Source: DATGFK01 sp040007395
Lineage (GTDB): Bacteria > Chloroflexota > Anaerolineae > Aggregatilineales > UBA2796
Assembly: GCA_040007395.1 (NCBI GenBank)
Contig: JBDTVG010000048.1
Coordinates: 1-25,110, forward strand
Direction: 5' to 3'
DNA: 25,110 nucleotides
Part shown: positions 23,144-25,110 of the stretch, in pieces
How the letters are laid out: every line of letters begins with the position of its first letter
How positions within the stretch are numbered: the first letter of the stretch is position 1
Program-made: the position numbers and the translations under genes
The notes under the pieces: model-generated
Databases searched by the model: none
What the model was told of the DNA's origin: nothing
Seen by the model: the letters and a program-made list of their open reading frames with translations, nothing else

Positions 23144-23514
23144 GTCTATTTTTGAGGGTTGGCTAAACAGTTATAACATTGGTAACTGTCACCACTGTAA
23201 AATCGCAGCACAATGAAGTAATACGCACAAGTTGGCTGATAGTTTCACTTTACGTCGCGATTCTGTAGATCGTATGGAGACACTATGAACTTTGCGTAAA
23301 TGTGAAATCTGGTATTTTTTGGCAACGTGTGGATGATGTAGGCGCGATGTAAGCTTTGTTAGAAAACTGAATGTAAGTCTAAAAGGTATTGTAGGATCGT
23401 ACCCAATGATTGTACCACTGGGTACAGCGATTACTCACGCGATATTTTAACAGAGTCATGTTGGCGTTGTAACAAAATCATGTTAGCCAGTCCAGAAAAC
23501 CGGGGATAAGTCGG
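23144..23514. other. Non-coding stretch upstream of P2 with short inverted repeats
   Basis: No credible reading frame on either strand. It contains ACAGTTA (23167-23173) with TAACTGT (23183-23189) and the GTACCCA group at 23399-23426. A 7-base direct repeat TCATGTT occurs at 23456 and 23478. No clear terminator follows the minus-strand gene that ends at 23515. Confidence 0.6.
23399..23426. repeat. Clustered GTACC half-sites
   Basis: GTACCCA (23399-23405) is inverted relative to TGGGTAC (23419-23425). Between them TGTACC pairs with GGTACA (23411-23416 and 23421-23426) around a 4-nt centre. Three half-sites in 28 bp look like a protein-binding site, but no promoter was found next to them. Confidence 0.35.
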
Positions 23515-23778
23515 CTAGGCTTGTTTTTCGTAGGCTTCCACGATGCGTTCAGCGTCTTTGTATTCCGGGCTACCTTCGGCAGCAATGTCGAGAACCTTGT
23601 TCGCCGCGATATATTGGTCAAGGGAGATCACTTCCTGCTTGTCGCGCTGTTTGGCGTAGCGCTCCGCGTTGAGCCAAATCTTTTCCTCCTCTGTCAAACC
23701 CGCCGCATTAATCTCATCATCGCTTACTGTACCCGTCTCGACCAGTTTAGCCTTCAGTTTTTCGAAATTTTCCGACAT
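23515..23778 (-). CDS. Small acidic protein of unknown function
   Basis: An 87-aa, highly charged, helix-rich protein, with no membrane segment, no cysteine and no glycine-rich motif. It starts MSENFEKLKAKLVETGTVSD and ends YEKQA. The strong SD GGAGG lies 10 nt before the ATG, and the protein-like composition (high Glu/Lys/Ala, few rare residues) supports a real gene. I do not recognise a family. A possible weak promoter (TTGCCA, 17 nt, TAGCCT) overlaps the palindrome at 23821-23833, so it may be regulated through that site. The downstream non-coding stretch lacks an obvious terminator. Confidence 0.7.
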   Translation of the reverse strand: MSENFEKLKAKLVETGTVSDDEINAAGLTEEEKIWLNAERYAKQRDKQEVISLDQYIAANKVLDIAAEGSPEYKDAERIVEAYEKQA

Positions 23779-23820
23779 TGGGCGGTTGCCTCCAGCGTGT
23801 TTAAGTCACAGTCTGCACGG

Positions 23821-23833
23821 TAGGCTAGCCTAA
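23821..23833. promoter_or_regulatory. Palindrome TAGGCTAGCCTA, DtxR/MntR-like
   Basis: TAGGCTAGCCTA (23821-23832) is a perfect 12-bp palindrome, 42 nt before the small acidic gene's ATG. With the next base it reads TAGGCTAGCCTAA, which matches TAGACTAACCTAA at 23093-23105 at 11 of 13 positions, the two differences being A/G swaps. Confidence 0.45.
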
Positions 23834-24006
23834 GTCTGCGGCTTTGGCAAGCAGTTTGTCGGTTCTCATGAAAAGTTCTAACCATCTTTAACAGCTTAAA
23901 CAAAATTTGATTGAACAGATATGGATCTTCAATACGGGAAACTCACCGTAAACTCGATAGAATAGGCGATTTGTCTAATTTGGATCGACTATAAGGAGCT
24001 TGTAAA

Positions 24007-24777
24007 ATGTGCTACGACGATAAGGCGCTGCCACCCGTCCCGCCCGGAACCGCTGGTAAGGCAACTACCGAAGATTTGGTCTTGACAGCAAGTGATGGCA
24101 ATCGTTTTGCCGCCTATCTTGCTGTGCCAGAGCAATCTTCTGGGGTTCAGGTCATCATCTATCCTGACGTGCGCGGATTGCACCAATTTTACAAAGAACT
24201 TGCGACCCGCTTTGCCGAGGTCGGAATCACGGCGATGGCGCTAGATTACTTCGGACGTACAGCAGGTCTTACCAGCCGCGATGAGTCGTTTGAATATATG
24301 CCGCATGTGCAGCAAATAACTCTGGATACCTTCTGGCTTGATGTACAGGCTACACAAGATTATCTGCGCGATAAATTCACCGAAGAGCGATCTACTTTTG
24401 TTGTCGGATTTTGCATAGGTGGTGCGCTCACACTTTGGACAGGTACTAGACCAAACTTTGGATTCGCAGGACTCATCCCATTTTATCCGGGCATTAGCCG
24501 TAACTTTAGTGGAAAAGGAACCATTCTAGATATTGCTGAACGGATCGTCTATCCAGTTTTGGGCCTCTTTGGAGGGGCAGATCAAGGCATCCCTGAAAGT
24601 GCGGTGCATCAACTTGATGTGAAGCTCGACACCGCGGGAGTCGAACATCAACTAGTCAGCTATCCCGGTGCACCACACAGTTTCTTTGATAAGCGTGCTA
24701 CAGAGTTTGCCGACGCATCGATGGACGCATGGCAGCATGTTCTAGCTTTCATTAAGTCGCACAAACACACTTACTAA
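24007..24777 (+). CDS. Dienelactone hydrolase-family protein
   Basis: A 256-aa alpha/beta hydrolase of the dienelactone hydrolase family. The nucleophile elbow is GFCIGG with Cys136 rather than Ser, as in true dienelactone hydrolases; Asp192 (GGADQGIP) and His224 (APHSFFD) complete the triad. PDVRGL at 53-58 covers the oxyanion and strand region. There is no signal peptide. AAGGAG lies 9 nt before the ATG and settles the start. The family hydrolyses dienelactone and other small cyclic esters, but many members act elsewhere, so the substrate is not claimed. The transporter gene follows 39 nt downstream. No convincing promoter was found in 23834-24006. Confidence 0.9.
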   Translation: MCYDDKALPPVPPGTAGKATTEDLVLTASDGNRFAAYLAVPEQSSGVQVIIYPDVRGLHQFYKELATRFAEVGITAMALDYFGRTAGLTSRDESFEYMPHVQQITLDTFWLDVQATQDYLRDKFTEERSTFVVGFCIGGALTLWTGTRPNFGFAGLIPFYPGISRNFSGKGTILDIAERIVYPVLGLFGGADQGIPESAVHQLDVKLDTAGVEHQLVSYPGAPHSFFDKRATEFADASMDAWQHVLAFIKSHKHTY

Positions 24778-24783
24778 AACCCC

Positions 24784-24801
24784 AGTGCAGTAAATTGCAC
24801 T
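24784..24801 (+). repeat. Small hairpin between the hydrolase and transporter genes
   Basis: AGTGCA and TGCACT form a 6-bp stem with a 6-nt loop. There is no T-run, so it is not a terminator; it could affect mRNA stability in the two-gene unit. Confidence 0.35.
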
Positions 24802-24816
24802 ACCGGAGAAAAAAAC

Positions 24817-25110
24817 ATGCCTCAAACGCCGCATATCGAACGCCATTTCACAGCTACAGAGACGATCCGCGACATCATTATTGGGATGTCCGACGGGTTA
24901 ACCGTTCCTTTCGCACTCGCCGCAGGGCTTTCGGCAACGGCTTCAACGACGGTAGTGGTCACTGCCGGGTTAGCAGAAATTGCCGCCGGATCAATTTCGA
25001 TGGGATTGGGCGGCTACCTTGCCGCCCGGAACGATGCGGATCATTATGAGTCGGAGCGCCGCCGTGAACAACAAGAAACCATCGATATGCCACAAGCCGA
25101 AAAACTGGAA
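24817..25110 (+). CDS. VIT1/CCC1-type Fe/Mn transporter (N-terminal part, cut by window edge)
   Basis: The 98 visible codons from ATG 24817 continue off the right edge in frame. The family signature is clear: DIIIGMSDGLTVPFALAAGLS (first helix with the Asp/Ser and Pro-Phe elements), then a second helix (TTVVVTAGLAEIAAGSISMGLGGYLAA) and the charged stretch ARNDADHYESERRREQQE. In VIT1/CCC1 proteins this region leads into a cytoplasmic metal-binding domain, and the protein exports Fe2+ or Mn2+ from the cytosol. GGAG lies 8 nt before the ATG. A DtxR/MntR-like palindrome at 23821-23833 would suit iron or manganese control, but it is nearly 1 kb away, beyond the hydrolase gene. Confidence 0.9.
   Translation, partial: MPQTPHIERHFTATETIRDIIIGMSDGLTVPFALAAGLSATASTTVVVTAGLAEIAAGSISMGLGGYLAARNDADHYESERRREQQETIDMPQAEKLE

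Noticed and set aside
23456..23484. TCATGTT direct repeat with 22-nt period
   Set aside because: Only two 7-base copies and no promoter nearby; chance is a sufficient explanation.

Overview
The window reads as chromosomal DNA of a free-living bacterium with moderate GC, most likely a member of the Chloroflexota. That placement is an inference from the gene mix: a DUF5679 mini-protein, a zinc-ribbon/FHA protein, a membrane-anchored J-domain protein, an ArsR/AHSA1/VOC cluster and a MacA/MacB-type exporter with duplicated subunits. No rRNA, tRNA, CRISPR array, insertion sequence or phage gene was seen. Most genes have a clear Shine-Dalgarno (SD) sequence, and several have good sigma70-type promoters.

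Layout. Positions 1-2583 (minus) hold a piece of a division/cell-wall cluster: an FtsL-like protein, FtsI and the start of MraY. Positions 2813-5581 hold single genes: DUF5679, zinc-ribbon/FHA, a decayed histidine-kinase tail, a membrane J-domain protein and a four-cysteine zinc-ribbon protein. Positions 5879-10070 (plus) hold an AraC regulator, a VOC protein and then an ArsR-led run: ArsR, SRPBCC/AHSA1, DUF1579-like, alpha/beta hydrolase and DHFR/RibD-like. This run ends at a strong hairpin shared with a convergent sugar-isomerase-like gene (10125-11786, minus). Positions 11941-12307 carry a broken metallo-beta-lactamase-fold gene.

Positions 12430-14296 hold an ABC-F ATPase gene. Its leader has a promoter, a 28-codon upstream ORF, a hairpin inside that ORF and an intrinsic terminator just before the coding region. 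This is the arrangement expected for ribosome-mediated transcription attenuation and is the most interesting element here. Positions 14315-22841 (minus) hold two MacA-like adaptors, one ABC ATPase, two MacB/FtsX-like permeases, a membrane protein with an SH3-like domain and a phosphodiester glycosidase-like protein. The exporter genes are tightly packed and probably co-transcribed from two tandem promoters, each with a candidate operator at its start point. Positions 23515-25110 hold a small acidic protein (minus), then a dienelactone hydrolase-family gene and the start of a VIT1/CCC1-type Fe/Mn transporter (plus).

Regulation can be read unusually well. arsR appears to be leaderless, with a perfect inverted repeat just upstream of its -35. 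The exporter promoters carry a perfect TGCAAGT-N4-ACTTGCA repeat and a DtxR/IdeR-like box. A second box of the same type lies upstream of the small acidic gene, near the VIT-type transporter. All promoter, operator and attenuator calls were made by eye and have not been tested by folding or homology search.
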